Positions 51,391 through 61,200 of a stretch of 64,000 nucleotides of DNA are shown piece after piece. The stretch's first letter is position 1. The number at the start of each line of letters is the position of its first letter. The notes beneath the pieces were generated by a model. The model had not been told where the DNA came from and ran no database searches. It saw only the letters and a list, made by a program, of their open reading frames with translations. The stretch covers positions 62,001 through 126,000 of the forward strand of contig JAXMBH010000008.1 in assembly GCA_046349975.1 (NCBI GenBank), written 5' to 3'. Source of the DNA: JABDGM01 sp046349975. GTDB taxonomy: Bacteria > Planctomycetota > Planctomycetia > Pirellulales > Lacipirellulaceae. A program made the translations under genes and the position numbers.

Positions 51391-53886
51391 ATGATCCGCC
51401 CACTTTCCATCGTCCGCATTCGCGCCGCGGTACTTGCCGCCCTTGTCATCTTCACGCCGCTTGCCGCTGCCCGCGCCGTTACGCCACTCCCGGCAGCCGA
51501 CAACCAGCCCTGGGACATCCAAGACACGAGCCCGTGGTCGCAAGACAGCGGCGGCATCGCCACCGGCGGCCGTTCAAACCCATTCAATGGCTTCGGCTAC
51601 TTGAAGCTCCAAGTGCGCCGGCCCGACGGCGGCCTTCTCGCTACCAACCAATACCTCCACGGCTTCGGCCTCGCGCGCGATGGCCAGCGTTTCGACTCTG
51701 TGACGCCGCTCTTGGTTGATGACATGGTGATCTCCCGCGCTATCTTTGCGCCCACAGACGCCATCTACCTGCGTTACTTCGATTCGTTCACGAACACGAG
51801 CGATGAAGACCGCACTGTCGACGTCGCCTGGGGAGGCGCAGCCGGCGCGTACGAAGACGGCGGGAAGCTCGCGGTCGCTGCCACATCAAATGACGATCGC
51901 ACGATTGACCTCACCGACAGCTTCGTCACCGTGATGCAGAACGCCCGGGGCGTTGCGAACCCGCTGAAAGGCCCTTCCGGCCACGGCCCCTCGGCGCATG
52001 TGCTCGGCACGAAAGCGGCCGGCACTCTAACAGCCGTCGGCGATATGTATGCCAATCCCTTCACCGATAAATGGCCCGGCTTCGACCCGGCGCACCTCGG
52101 CTACGTTTTCACGCTTCACTTGAAGCCGGGCCAAACGGTAGCTCTCATGACGTTCGTCGTCAAAGGGCAGAGCGAAGTCTACGACCCCCGCGGCGGCTTC
52201 CCGGTCCGCATCGAGAACGGTCTCATCGTCCCGAATTTTGATGCCATCTATTCCGGCGACGATGCCAAAATCCCTGCACCCGGCTCCGAAATCGCCCGCG
52301 TGACCGATGTCGCCCGCCACCTCGTCGCCGCTCCCGATCTCACCGGTCTCACGCCGCTCCAATTATCACAAATCGCCAACTGGTCGCTGCCTGCGAAAGA
52401 CAAGCCAGTGCCATTCACCGTGTTCGAAAAGACCGTCGCCGAACTGCAAGACGCGATGACGGCGGGCACGGTGACCTCGGAAGACATTACGCGCGAGTAC
52501 TTCGCCCGCGCCGCGATGTACGACCGCCACGGCCCCACGTTCCGCGCCATTCTCGCGCTCAATCCGCGGGCCATCGCTGAAGCCCGCGCGCTCGATACGG
52601 AACGTGCCGCCGGCAAAGTGCGCGGTCCCTTCCATGGCGTGCCGATCATTTTTAAAGACAACATCGACGTCCTCGGTCTCGCGACCACTGGCGGTTCGCG
52701 GGCCCTTGTCGATCACCAGCCGCGCCTCGACTCGCGGGTGGCTGCCGGGATGCGCGCGGGCGGCGCCGTCATCCTCGGCAAGGCGAACCTCGACGAGTTC
52801 CCGTTCGGCGACTTCGGCATCAGCACGCTCGGCGGCACGATCGGCAATGCGTATGACCCGTCGCTCAGCACGGCCGGATCCAGCGGCGGGAGTGCCGCGG
52901 CCGTCGCCGCGAGCCTCGCCGCCCTCGCGTTCGGCACCGATACCTGCAACTCACTTTCGAATCCTGCCGGGTTCGCGTCGCTCGCCACGATTCGGGCCAC
53001 CCGCGGCCTTGTAAGCCGCGCCGGCGTTATGGCGCTCAACCCGTACAACGATGCTGTCGGGCCGATGGCCAAGAGCGTGCCTGATGTCGCCCTCGCTCTC
53101 GATCTGGTCGCCGGTGCGGACCCTGAAGATAAAGTCACCGCCGCTGCCGATTCTCACATTCACGGCTCCTTCGCTGCGGGGCTTAAGAATGCATCGCTGA
53201 AAGGCCATCGCATTGGCGTCTTGCGGCAGCGGTTCGTCGGCGTGACCGGTGAGCGGGAAGTCGCGAGTGAAATGGACCGCGTCCTCGAGGAGTTCAAAGC
53301 GGGCGGCGCGGAAGTCTTCGATGTTACGATTCCCGACTATGACAAGAAGTTCCAAGCCGCCCGCGGCAGCGCGCCCGGCGCGCTCAAGGCCGCGTGGATG
53401 GCCTATCTTTCACGCGGCGCGAAACCGGGCGACAAGGTGCTCACGATCGAAGACCTGCTCCACTCCGGCAAGCTCGCTCCGGCGAGCATCAAGCGTTTCG
53501 AGATGGCCCTCGCCCCGACACCGACCGGCAAAGCGCTCGAGGAAGCCGTTCGCAAATTCGAAAAAGGCCGCGAGGCGTTCCGGCAACTGTTCGTCGATCT
53601 CATGAACGACAAGCACGCCGACGCCCTGCTCTACCCGGCGAACGTCGCTCGGCCCCACACGCACGAAGGCGGCCTCGTGCGCTACGGCTCGGAGCCTGGC
53701 ACGTGCGAAGAGAGTGCCCTCACCGGTCTGCCGCAAGTCACCGTTCCCGCCGGCTACTTCGCTGGCCGCTTCCCGCTGGGCATCTCCCTCCTCGGCCGCC
53801 CCTGGGACGACAAAAAACTCCTCGAACTCGCCGCCGCCTATGAGCAAGCCACCCATCACCGCCGCCCACCACCCACGGTAAAATGA
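51391..53886 (+). CDS. Secreted amidase with N-terminal beta-rich domain
   Basis: 831 residues from ATG 51391, giving a clean signal peptide (MIRPLSIVRIRAAVLAALVI ... AARA). Open frame and ATGs extend to 51343. Residues about 35-330 form a beta-rich domain of no recognised family (GFGYLKLQVRRPDGGLLATN, DPAHLGYVFTLHLKPGQTVA). From about 345 on it is an amidase-signature enzyme with the complete Ser-cisSer-Lys triad: Lys422 in IIFKDNID, Ser497 in AGSSGGSAAAVAA and Ser521 in GTDTCNSLSNPAG. The first part of the amidase domain (ELQDAMTAGTVTSEDITREY) is typical. A secreted amidase fused to an extra domain suggests hydrolysis of extracellular amides; GatA function is excluded by the signal peptide. 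Confidence 0.9.
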   Translation: MIRPLSIVRIRAAVLAALVIFTPLAAARAVTPLPAADNQPWDIQDTSPWSQDSGGIATGGRSNPFNGFGYLKLQVRRPDGGLLATNQYLHGFGLARDGQRFDSVTPLLVDDMVISRAIFAPTDAIYLRYFDSFTNTSDEDRTVDVAWGGAAGAYEDGGKLAVAATSNDDRTIDLTDSFVTVMQNARGVANPLKGPSGHGPSAHVLGTKAAGTLTAVGDMYANPFTDKWPGFDPAHLGYVFTLHLKPGQTVALMTFVVKGQSEVYDPRGGFPVRIENGLIVPNFDAIYSGDDAKIPAPGSEIARVTDVARHLVAAPDLTGLTPLQLSQIANWSLPAKDKPVPFTVFEKTVAELQDAMTAGTVTSEDITREYFARAAMYDRHGPTFRAILALNPRAIAEARALDTERAAGKVRGPFHGVPIIFKDNIDVLGLATTGGSRALVDHQPRLDSRVAAGMRAGGAVILGKANLDEFPFGDFGISTLGGTIGNAYDPSLSTAGSSGGSAAAVAASLAALAFGTDTCNSLSNPAGFASLATIRATRGLVSRAGVMALNPYNDAVGPMAKSVPDVALALDLVAGADPEDKVTAAADSHIHGSFAAGLKNASLKGHRIGVLRQRFVGVTGEREVASEMDRVLEEFKAGGAEVFDVTIPDYDKKFQAARGSAPGALKAAWMAYLSRGAKPGDKVLTIEDLLHSGKLAPASIKRFEMALAPTPTGKALEEAVRKFEKGREAFRQLFVDLMNDKHADALLYPANVARPHTHEGGLVRYGSEPGTCEESALTGLPQVTVPAGYFAGRFPLGISLLGRPWDDKKLLELAAAYEQATHHRRPPPTVK

Positions 53887-53951
53887 CGGCGCTTGTAGGT
53901 CCCGCGTGCCGAGCTGGACCTCGAACAATGACAGACTCCAACGCACCGCAA

Positions 53952-53974
53952 GGTCCTTTCCGGCAGAAAGGACC
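53952..53974. repeat. GGTCCTTTC hairpin
   Basis: A 9-bp perfect stem, ggtcctttc / gaaaggacc, with loop cggca. A partner word gtaggtcccg lies 50 bp upstream. It directly precedes the GGTGGCACGCC repeat copy 2. Confidence 0.8.
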
Positions 53975-53978
53975 TACC

Positions 53979-54064
53979 GGGTGGCACGCCCTGACGCTTT
54001 TGGGAAGGGCGTGGTGCTCGGCTGCGAAGCCACGCCCGTCGCAGAGCCTCCGAGCGTGCCACCC
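53979..54064. repeat. GGTGGCACGCC palindromic repeat, copy 2
   Basis: The outer arms gggtggcacgcc and cgtgccaccc enclose gaagggcgtgg / ccacgcccgtc. It ends 30 bp before the radical SAM gene. Confidence 0.85.
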
Positions 54065-54093
54065 GATGCACTCTCCCGCTGGTTGAAGTAGTC

Positions 54094-55656
54094 ATGGCCC
54101 ACATCATCCTCATCAACCCACGCTTCGAAACCTCCTACTGGGGTCTCGAACACGCCTTGCCGTTGTTCCGCAAACGCGCGAACCTTCCGACCGCCTGTCT
54201 GCCGCTGCTCGCTGCCCTCACGCCCAGCGAACACTCCATCACGATCGTTGACGAAAACGTCGAACCGCTGAACTTTGATCGCCTCGCCCAGGCCGATATC
54301 GTCGCCCTTACCGGCATGAGCGTGCAGCGCGTGCAGATGCGCGAAATCCTTACCGAGCTCAAATCGCGCGGGGTGTTCACCGTCGTCGGTGGCCCCTGGG
54401 TCACTGTTCGCGAAGACTACTTCGGCGACCTGGCCGATGTCATTTTCATCGGCGAGGCCGAGGAAACCTGGCCGCAATTCCTCCGCGACTTCGAGCGTGG
54501 CGACTTCAAGCCGCGCTACGAACAGACAGACCGCACCGACATGACCGCCGTCCCGGTGCCCCGCTACGACCTACTCAAGATGCGGCACTACCTTTTCGGC
54601 AGCGTGCAGTTCTCCCGCGGCTGCCCGTTCCAATGCGAGTTCTGCGACATCATCGTCACGTTCGGCCGCCGCCCGCGCCTGAAGGCCAGCGGGCAGATCA
54701 TCCGCGAGCTCGAAGCACTCGTCGCAACCGGCCTCGAAATTGCGTTCATCGTCGATGACAACCTCATCGGCAACAAACAAGCGATCAAACAGGTCCTCCG
54801 CGAGATCATCGGCTGGCAACACGCCCGCGGCTATCCGCTGCAATTTTTCACCGAGGCGTCGCTCGACCTGGCCGACGACGCCGAGCTGCTGCAGCTGATG
54901 GTCGACGCCAATATCTCGACCGTGTTCATCGGCATCGAAACGCCCAACGAAGAGTCGCTCCGCGAAACGAAGAAGTTTCAAAACGTCCGCGCGGGCGGCA
55001 CGTCGATCGAGCGCGTCCACCGCATTCAGAACGCCGGACTCGACGTGTGGTGCGGCATGATCGTCGGTTTCGATCACGACGAACCTTCGATTTTCGCCGC
55101 TCAGCGCGAGTATTTGAAAGAGGCCCGTGTGCTCCATGCGATGGTCGGCATGCTCTCGGCCATCCCCAAAACGCCGCTCCACGCCCGCCTCGCCGCCGAG
55201 GGCCGCCTGGATGAAGAACACGAAGCCGAGTTCGGCACGAACGTCATCCCGGCCAGCATGACTCGCGAAGAACTCCGCGACGATTATTTGCAGTTAATGG
55301 ATGATCTCTACAACACCGAGAGCTATTTCGACCGGCTCGACGACCTCTTTATCCGCGCGAATTTCCGCTTCAGCCAAACCCGCGCCGCCTACTGGCGCCG
55401 CCACCCACTGGCGTGGCTCAAAGGCAACGCCACGCACCTCGTCCGCAGCGCACTGGTTTACCTGCAACTCATGCGCGGCATCCCCGAACGCGATCTCCGC
55501 CGCGAATACCGCCGCCGCATCGCGAACCTGCTCCGCACCCGCCGCGACCCCACGATCCTGTTCGTCTACCTCATCAAGTGCGCGATCCACTACCACGTGC
55601 ACACGATGGTCCAAAATATGAAGAGTGAGAAACGTGCGCTGGTAAACACGTTCTGA
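54094..55656 (+). CDS. B12-binding domain radical SAM protein
   Basis: 520 residues from ATG 54094. A cobalamin-binding-like N-terminal domain (about 1-140: IILINPRFETSYWGLEHALP, TIVDENVEPLNFDRLAQADI, VFTVVGGPWVTV, DLADVIFIGEAEETW) is followed by the radical SAM barrel. The barrel has Cys177, Cys181 and Cys184 (RGCPFQCEFCD) for the 4Fe-4S cluster. A helical C-terminal region (about 390-520) looks like DUF4070. Such enzymes include cobalamin-dependent methylases of lipids and antibiotics (hopanoid C-2 methylase is one group), but the substrate here cannot be assigned. The B12 ligand motif DxHxxG is not evident, so cobalamin binding may differ. It lies alone, downstream of a repeat. Confidence 0.88.
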   Translation: MAHIILINPRFETSYWGLEHALPLFRKRANLPTACLPLLAALTPSEHSITIVDENVEPLNFDRLAQADIVALTGMSVQRVQMREILTELKSRGVFTVVGGPWVTVREDYFGDLADVIFIGEAEETWPQFLRDFERGDFKPRYEQTDRTDMTAVPVPRYDLLKMRHYLFGSVQFSRGCPFQCEFCDIIVTFGRRPRLKASGQIIRELEALVATGLEIAFIVDDNLIGNKQAIKQVLREIIGWQHARGYPLQFFTEASLDLADDAELLQLMVDANISTVFIGIETPNEESLRETKKFQNVRAGGTSIERVHRIQNAGLDVWCGMIVGFDHDEPSIFAAQREYLKEARVLHAMVGMLSAIPKTPLHARLAAEGRLDEEHEAEFGTNVIPASMTREELRDDYLQLMDDLYNTESYFDRLDDLFIRANFRFSQTRAAYWRRHPLAWLKGNATHLVRSALVYLQLMRGIPERDLRREYRRRIANLLRTRRDPTILFVYLIKCAIHYHVHTMVQNMKSEKRALVNTF

Positions 55657-55807
55657 CGTGATGCCCCTTTTTCTCCGGGAGAACAGCATTATGCAGCTGT
55701 TGGCATGTGTCCGTTTGGCACTCAGACCCAATCAAGGAATGTTTGGATTAGGGAGGGGTGAAGAAATGCCGGTAGATACTACTCTGGCGCGCGTCCCCCC
55801 TCCCCAG

Positions 55808-55828
55808 CCCTCCCCGCCGAGGGGAGGG
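55808..55828. repeat. C/G-rich hairpin
   Basis: An 8-bp stem ccctcccc / ggggaggg with loop gccga, between the radical SAM gene and the convergent small gene. It may be a weak terminator. Confidence 0.55.
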
Positions 55829-55872
55829 GGCCGGACGAACGCGGTTGCGATGATTGGCAGGGATTTCGCATT

Positions 55873-56316
55873 TCACTGTTTCGTCCGGCATTCCAGACGA
55901 ATGCAATTGATTAACCCACTTAGCTTGCCTCGCTCAGTCCATCGATAGGGCTCCTCCTTATCCCAGTCGAAAACCAACACCGGCGGATCATAGTCGTCAG
56001 ATTCCTGTTGTCGTATCGCAACAAACGTGTCATCTCCAGGTACGATAGATCCCGCAATGAACATTGCACGTGGAAACTCGAGCCTTGGATCTTCCTTAGC
56101 ACGGTTTTCCTCCCGTGTCATGCAAAACGAAGGGTGATCCACGTAGCCGGCGCGGTCTACCACGCTAGACATGATTTCTAAGAGGTGTAGGCTGTCGAAT
56201 AACTTTAGGTCGTCCAAGTCATCACCCAGGCAATGTCGAAGTACATTCGGCGCGACTTGCTTCCAGGTACCATTCGACAGTGCATCAACGAGGATGCTGG
56301 GCGGTTTGTAAGGCAT
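55873..56316 (-). CDS. Small unknown protein (SUKH/SMI1-like possible)
   Basis: 147 residues from ATG 56316, which has an excellent SD (AGGAGG, 8 nt); the frame reaches a TTG at 56352. Composition is clearly less GC-rich than the surrounding genes, hinting at recent acquisition. The C-terminal part, AGSIVPGDDTFVAIRQQESD then DPPVLVFDWDKEEPYRW, resembles the display-and-decorate pattern of SUKH/SMI1 proteins (strand, G-D, hydrophobic strand, then P-V-x-x-F-D). This family often acts as immunity protein for toxins. No toxin gene is visible next to it. The match is by eye and weak. Confidence 0.65.
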   Translation of the reverse strand: MPYKPPSILVDALSNGTWKQVAPNVLRHCLGDDLDDLKLFDSLHLLEIMSSVVDRAGYVDHPSFCMTREENRAKEDPRLEFPRAMFIAGSIVPGDDTFVAIRQQESDDYDPPVLVFDWDKEEPYRWTERGKLSGLINCIRLECRTKQ

Positions 56317-56516
56317 CCGGTCACCCTCCTGAAGCGCCAGAAAAGGGGCCAAAATGAGACATTCTGGTTAATATCAAGAGACGAATTTCCTTTTCGGTGC
56401 CTTTGATGTTGACGCAGCCAACAACCTCACTGGGATATTCAAAAAGCACACCTCGCGGAGAGAGCGTACATAACTCAGCGCGATTCGCCCGGGGCTATAT
56501 CCATACAACGAGTAAA

Positions 56517-57821
56517 CTAAACTTCCGCCAACCGCTCCGTTGCATCCCCAAACTTGTCGAGCCGTACATTCATCTTGTCCATGAGCGACAAGTACAGCCG
56601 GCACATCTGGCGATTTGACTGGTCGCGATAGTTGAGCACCTGCCCGCCGCGGAGCTTGCCGCCTCCGCCGCCGAGAACGACCACGGGCAACTGCGTGGCA
56701 TCGTGCCCGCCGTTCATCATGCTGGAGAGGAACACGAGCATCGAGTTGTCGAGGGCCGTCCGCTCGCCTTCCTGGATCGCATCGAGTTTGCCGGCAATAT
56801 AGACCAGCTGCTCGACGAAGAACTGATTCACCTTGAGCCAGTCGGCCGTGTCGGAGTGCGACAGCAGGTGATGAATCATGTAATCGACGCCCAAATTCGG
56901 GAACCGCAGCGACGAATGATCGTTGTTGAGCTTGAGCGTCGTGATCCGCGTGGAATCGGTCTGGAAGCCGAGCACCAGGATATCGCACATGAGGCGCATG
57001 TGATCGGCGATGTTCTGCGGCACGCCCTCAGGCGGCCGCGGGATGTTCGGCTTATCCAAGGTCGGCCGCCAGCCCTGCAATTCGCCCTGTTTGCCAGCCT
57101 GCTCGAGCCGTTGCTCCACATCGCGCACCGAATCGAGATACTCATCGAGCTTCCGCTGATCGCTTTTACTGATCTGCCGCCGCACGTCGCTGGCGTCGCT
57201 CATGACGGCATCCAGCACGCTCTTGTCGCCGCGCTCGACTTCGTCTTTGAACAAGCGATCGAACGCGAGGGCCGGATACAATTCGAGCGGCGTCGGCGTC
57301 GTCGGCGACGACCACGAGATGTGCGAGCTGTAGAGCATCGAGTAATTCTTGTGGACGCTGGGGTTCGACTTCTCGCACGCGAGCACGAGGCTCGGCACCT
57401 TGGTCGAGCGGCCATACTGCTGGGCAATTACCTGGTCGAAGCTCGTGCCGGAGCGAATTTCGCCGCCGGAAGCGAGCGGCGCCCCTGAGAGCAAGTTTCC
57501 CGTTTGCGAGCTGTGGATGTTGCCCTTCTGTGCCTCTTCGTTGTAGAGCCCGCTAATGAACAGCATCCGCTCGCGATACTTGGCGAGTGGCGAGAGCACC
57601 TGACCAAGTTCCATGGTTGTGCCGGCGCCCTTCGCCCACCATTCCTTGCTGTGGAAGCCGTTGCCGGCAAACAGCACCGCCAGCCGCACCGGCGCCTCGC
57701 TGGCCGCCTTCTCGCCAATGGCCACGTCGCCCCATACGTTAAGCGACTCGAGCCATGGCAGCGCCATCGAAACGCCGATGCCGCGCAGCATCGCCCGCCG
57801 AGAAAACTTGTGTTGGTCCAT
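56517..57821 (-). CDS. DUF1552 secreted protein
   Basis: 434 residues from ATG 57821; SD aagga lies 7 nt upstream, and an earlier ATG (57827) is possible. The N-terminus MDQHKFSRRAMLRGIGVSMA LPW has a twin-Arg-like signal (SRRAMLRG). DUF1552 features follow: LAVLFAGNGFHSKEWWAKGA, MLFISGLYNEEAQKGNIHSS, SFDQVIAQQYGRSTKVPSLV, LDSVRDVEQRLEQAGKQGEL, NDHSSLRFPNLGVDYMIHHL and DNSMLVFLSSMMNGGHDATQ. In planctomycetes DUF1552 proteins are encoded next to DUF1592-type cytochrome proteins, as here (58228-62569). Their molecular role is unknown; the sulfatase/alkaline-phosphatase-like fold of the related DUF1501 family is a loose comparison. Confidence 0.93.
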   Translation of the reverse strand: MDQHKFSRRAMLRGIGVSMALPWLESLNVWGDVAIGEKAASEAPVRLAVLFAGNGFHSKEWWAKGAGTTMELGQVLSPLAKYRERMLFISGLYNEEAQKGNIHSSQTGNLLSGAPLASGGEIRSGTSFDQVIAQQYGRSTKVPSLVLACEKSNPSVHKNYSMLYSSHISWSSPTTPTPLELYPALAFDRLFKDEVERGDKSVLDAVMSDASDVRRQISKSDQRKLDEYLDSVRDVEQRLEQAGKQGELQGWRPTLDKPNIPRPPEGVPQNIADHMRLMCDILVLGFQTDSTRITTLKLNNDHSSLRFPNLGVDYMIHHLLSHSDTADWLKVNQFFVEQLVYIAGKLDAIQEGERTALDNSMLVFLSSMMNGGHDATQLPVVVLGGGGGKLRGGQVLNYRDQSNRQMCRLYLSLMDKMNVRLDKFGDATERLAEV

Positions 57822-57827
57822 GGTCAT

Positions 57828-58227
57828 GTCCTTCGTTGGTTAACAACAAACATTCTCGCGCTGCGTAGTTGAATTCGCAAGAATCCGGCTGCTTCGAGTC
57901 AATTGTCGACTACAAAACGCTTTCTTAAGTCCGCAGATGACGCAGATTAACGCAGATGAAATCACATAACGCTTGGCGCAATTCACTTTAATACATTGCC
58001 ACGGAGGACACAGAGTTCAAAGGGAGTTTTCAAAGGAACAGGCTCCCTTTATGTCATTCTCTGTGGGCTCTGCGACCTCTGTGGCTCAATGATTCGTAAA
58101 TGTGCTCGAACTCTGTCGCAATCGCCCAAATGCAATGGAGTAATGAACAAACTATCTGCGTTCATCTGCGTCATCTGCGGACTAAAATCCTCTCACCGCT
58201 GCAATCAACTATGGCGGCGCTCACGAC
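57828..58227. other. Intergenic region filled by nested inverted repeats
   Basis: The 400-bp gap between the DUF1552 and DUF1592 genes carries two nested long inverted repeats (57930-58183). Nothing coding is supported. Confidence 0.6.
57930..58183. repeat. Nested long inverted repeats (TCCGCAGATGACGCAGAT and CACGGAGGACACAGAG)
   Basis: The outer arms are tccgcagatgacgcagatta (from 57930) and atctgcgtcatctgcggact (ending 58183). The inner arms are cattgccacggaggacacag (from 57995) and the ctgcgacctctgtggc set (58069-58085). Between these, aaagggag (58018) pairs with ctcccttt (58043). The whole gap therefore folds back on itself at three levels. Confidence 0.8.
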
Positions 58228-61200
58228 TCACTCATCCACCACCGTATCCGCCCCGCGAATTTCGCGAAACTGCCGGCTATTCACAATCGCATCGACCGCC
58301 ACATCGACTTTGTAATCCTTCGCCGCTAGCTCCTGCTGAATATCTTCCAAGAGCGGTTCGTCCGACAACTGCACCGCCCGGCCGAGTGCGTAGCCTAACA
58401 ACTTTCGGCAAAACTGCCGCACAAACGCTTCGCGGCGCTGCGAAAGCAAATAGTTCCGCAGCCCTTCGAGTCCGTCGAACTCGGCGCCATCGAGCACCTT
58501 CACCTGCGTATCAATCGGCCGATCACCCAGGTCCGTGGTCCGAAGTCGCCCGATCGCGTCGTACGCTTCGAGAGAATACCCGAAAGGATCGATCCGCCGA
58601 TGGCAGGAGGCGCATTTCGGATCGCTCACATGCTTCATCACGACCTGCCGCATCGTGAGGCCTTCGAGCGCCGCCTCGTCATCGGGCAGCGGCGGCACGC
58701 CCTTCGGTGGTTTCGGCAGCTTGTCGCCTAGCAGGGCCTCGCAGATCCAATTCCCGCGCAAGATCGGGCTCGTCCGCGACGCACCCGATTGTTTCGCGAG
58801 CGTCGTCGCCTGCGCGAGCACGCCACCACGCCCGAACTTCTTCACGCCATCCACCCGCCGCCACGCGTCGCCCTGCACATTTGGAATGCCGTAGTGCTCC
58901 GCGAGCGGGCCGTTCAGAAATGTGTAGTCGGCGTCCAAAATGTCGAGCACCGAGCCGTTGTGCTGAAACAAATCGGTGAAGAATAACGTCGATTCCTCGG
59001 CCATCGCCGCCCGCAGTCCGGGGAACGTTGGGAAGTGCCGCTCGCTCTTCTCGTCGAGGTGCTCGAAGTCGTCGATGTGCAGCCAATGCAGCGCGAACTC
59101 GGTCGCCAGCCGCCGCGTCTTGGCATCGCCGAGCATGCGCCGCGTCTGTGCCGTGAGCACCGCCGGCTCGTGCAACCGCCCTTCAGTCGCGAGTTGTCGC
59201 AGCTCCGCATCCGGCAACGAAGACCACAGAAAGTAACTCAACCGGCTCGCGAGTTCCGAGTCTGACACCGGCCCCTGCTCGGGCCCCGGCACCGGCTTTT
59301 CGAGCCGATACATAAACGCCGGGCTCACCAGAATCCGCGCGAGCGTCAACCGAAACGCCTCTTCATGTGGCAATTCTTCCGTTCGCAACTTCTTGTAGAA
59401 CGCGTTGAGTTCGTCTTTCTCCGCCTGCAAGAGCGGCCGCCGATATGCGAGTGCCCCAAAATCCACTAGTGCCGCCACCTGCCGCGGCTCGGAGTCGACC
59501 AGCTGTTGCCGATAGGCCGCCGCCCGCTCCGCAATCGGCTGCTTCAGCGGCTCGAACACTTTCGGATCCGCATCCTGCGTTGCAAACTGCAGCAGCTGTT
59601 CGAGCGCATCGACCGAAGCGAGTGCATCGCGACTCACGAAGTGCAGCTCGTCCCACATTCGATCGAGCTCGCGTTTCTGCCCGTTATCCAGCATCAATCG
59701 TTGTAGTTCATCATCCTCTCGATAGAACAGCGTCAGCGAAATGACCTCATCCACCGGCACGATCTTCGTATAACACAGCGCGGGCGGAAACAACTCGCGA
59801 AATGCCGCAAACGCAGCCCGCACACGCCGCTCGGCCGCGCTGCCCGCGCTCACCAACACCGGCGAAGAATTCGCCACATTTTGCCCGCTCGATGTCCACT
59901 GCCCAGGCTTCTCGCTCACTTGTGTGCTGCCGGCCTGCAAGCTGGTCACCGCCGCCGGCTTCCCATGCACAATCTCCAGTTGTACCGATCCTTCGCCGCC
60001 AGTGGCTTTATCGAGCACGCCCGTTGAGACAAGTTCGCAGCCGCCTGCCAACTCCGCTGGCAGCCGAATCTCAATTTGCGCGGGCGCCTGCACGCACAAA
60101 TCCGCCGCCGCCATTGCCCGCCCGCTCGGATGTTTGCCAAACATTTCGGGATCGACGCCAAAGCCATCGTCTGCATCTGCTGGCTTTTTCACCCCTCCGT
60201 CCGCTGGCGCCTGCGAGTCGCTTCCATCAGCATCCGCGCCAGTCGCCGCACCGAGCAACGGCCCCCGCAACGAAGCCAGCTGCCGATACAGGACCGCGTC
60301 CGCTGAATCCTTCTCGCCCTTCGGTCCACCGACGAGCAACGTTTGCAATTCGCCGGCCAACTCCGCGCGGTTCTCCGAGTCTCCGGCTGCCTGCCACTTC
60401 GCCAGCACTGAGCCGGCCTGAATGACCGGTCCACTCACTGCGCCGGCATCGGGTTCGGCAAGAAAATGCCACACTGATGCATTCCCAAAGCGGTCTGCAT
60501 GCGGGTTGGCCGCGAGCACGTCACTGGAAACGTCTTTCGCCAAATTCCATGTCCGCTCTTGGCCGCCGTCGTTCGGCTTGCCGACGATCTCCAAATCGAC
60601 GGCTGTCAAGTCGCAAGAATGGTCGCCATCTTTTGCTCCAATGGAGAGCGACACCACATCGCCCACCTGCACCAGCGCGCCGTCGATTGGCCCGAACGGA
60701 ATTTCTTTGCCGCCTTGAGAATTGTCCGCCGCCAACCGCTGCCGCGTCGACCCGCGCCGCAACTCCACCGCCCACGCGATACCGTTGCCACACTCGGGAT
60801 GGGCATGCGTCGCCGCGCCGGCGATTCGCAGCGTGCCCACGATCGGGCTCCGCCACGCCACGGTCGCCCGCAACGTCGGCGAGGGATGCACGACCACGCC
60901 ATGCGGTTTCGCATTTCCCGGGATCCGCACGTGCTGATCTGATGAATTCGCCAACAGCGACGGGGTTTCCGCACTTCCCCAACCGTTGATGAAGTCATGG
61001 CCACTCACTTTCGTAAGTCGATTCGTGAACAGCCCGTCGAGCTTCACCGCGTCGCCGGCGCCGAGGCCCAAATAGTCGAGCCACGCTCGCAAGTCAGCCG
61101 CGTCGCACCCATGCCTGCGGGCGACTTCCGCCACGTTGAACGACTGTCGGGCGTGCGAAATCTCATCCGCCGCAGCCAGCGCTGCTGCGGCCGTCATAAA

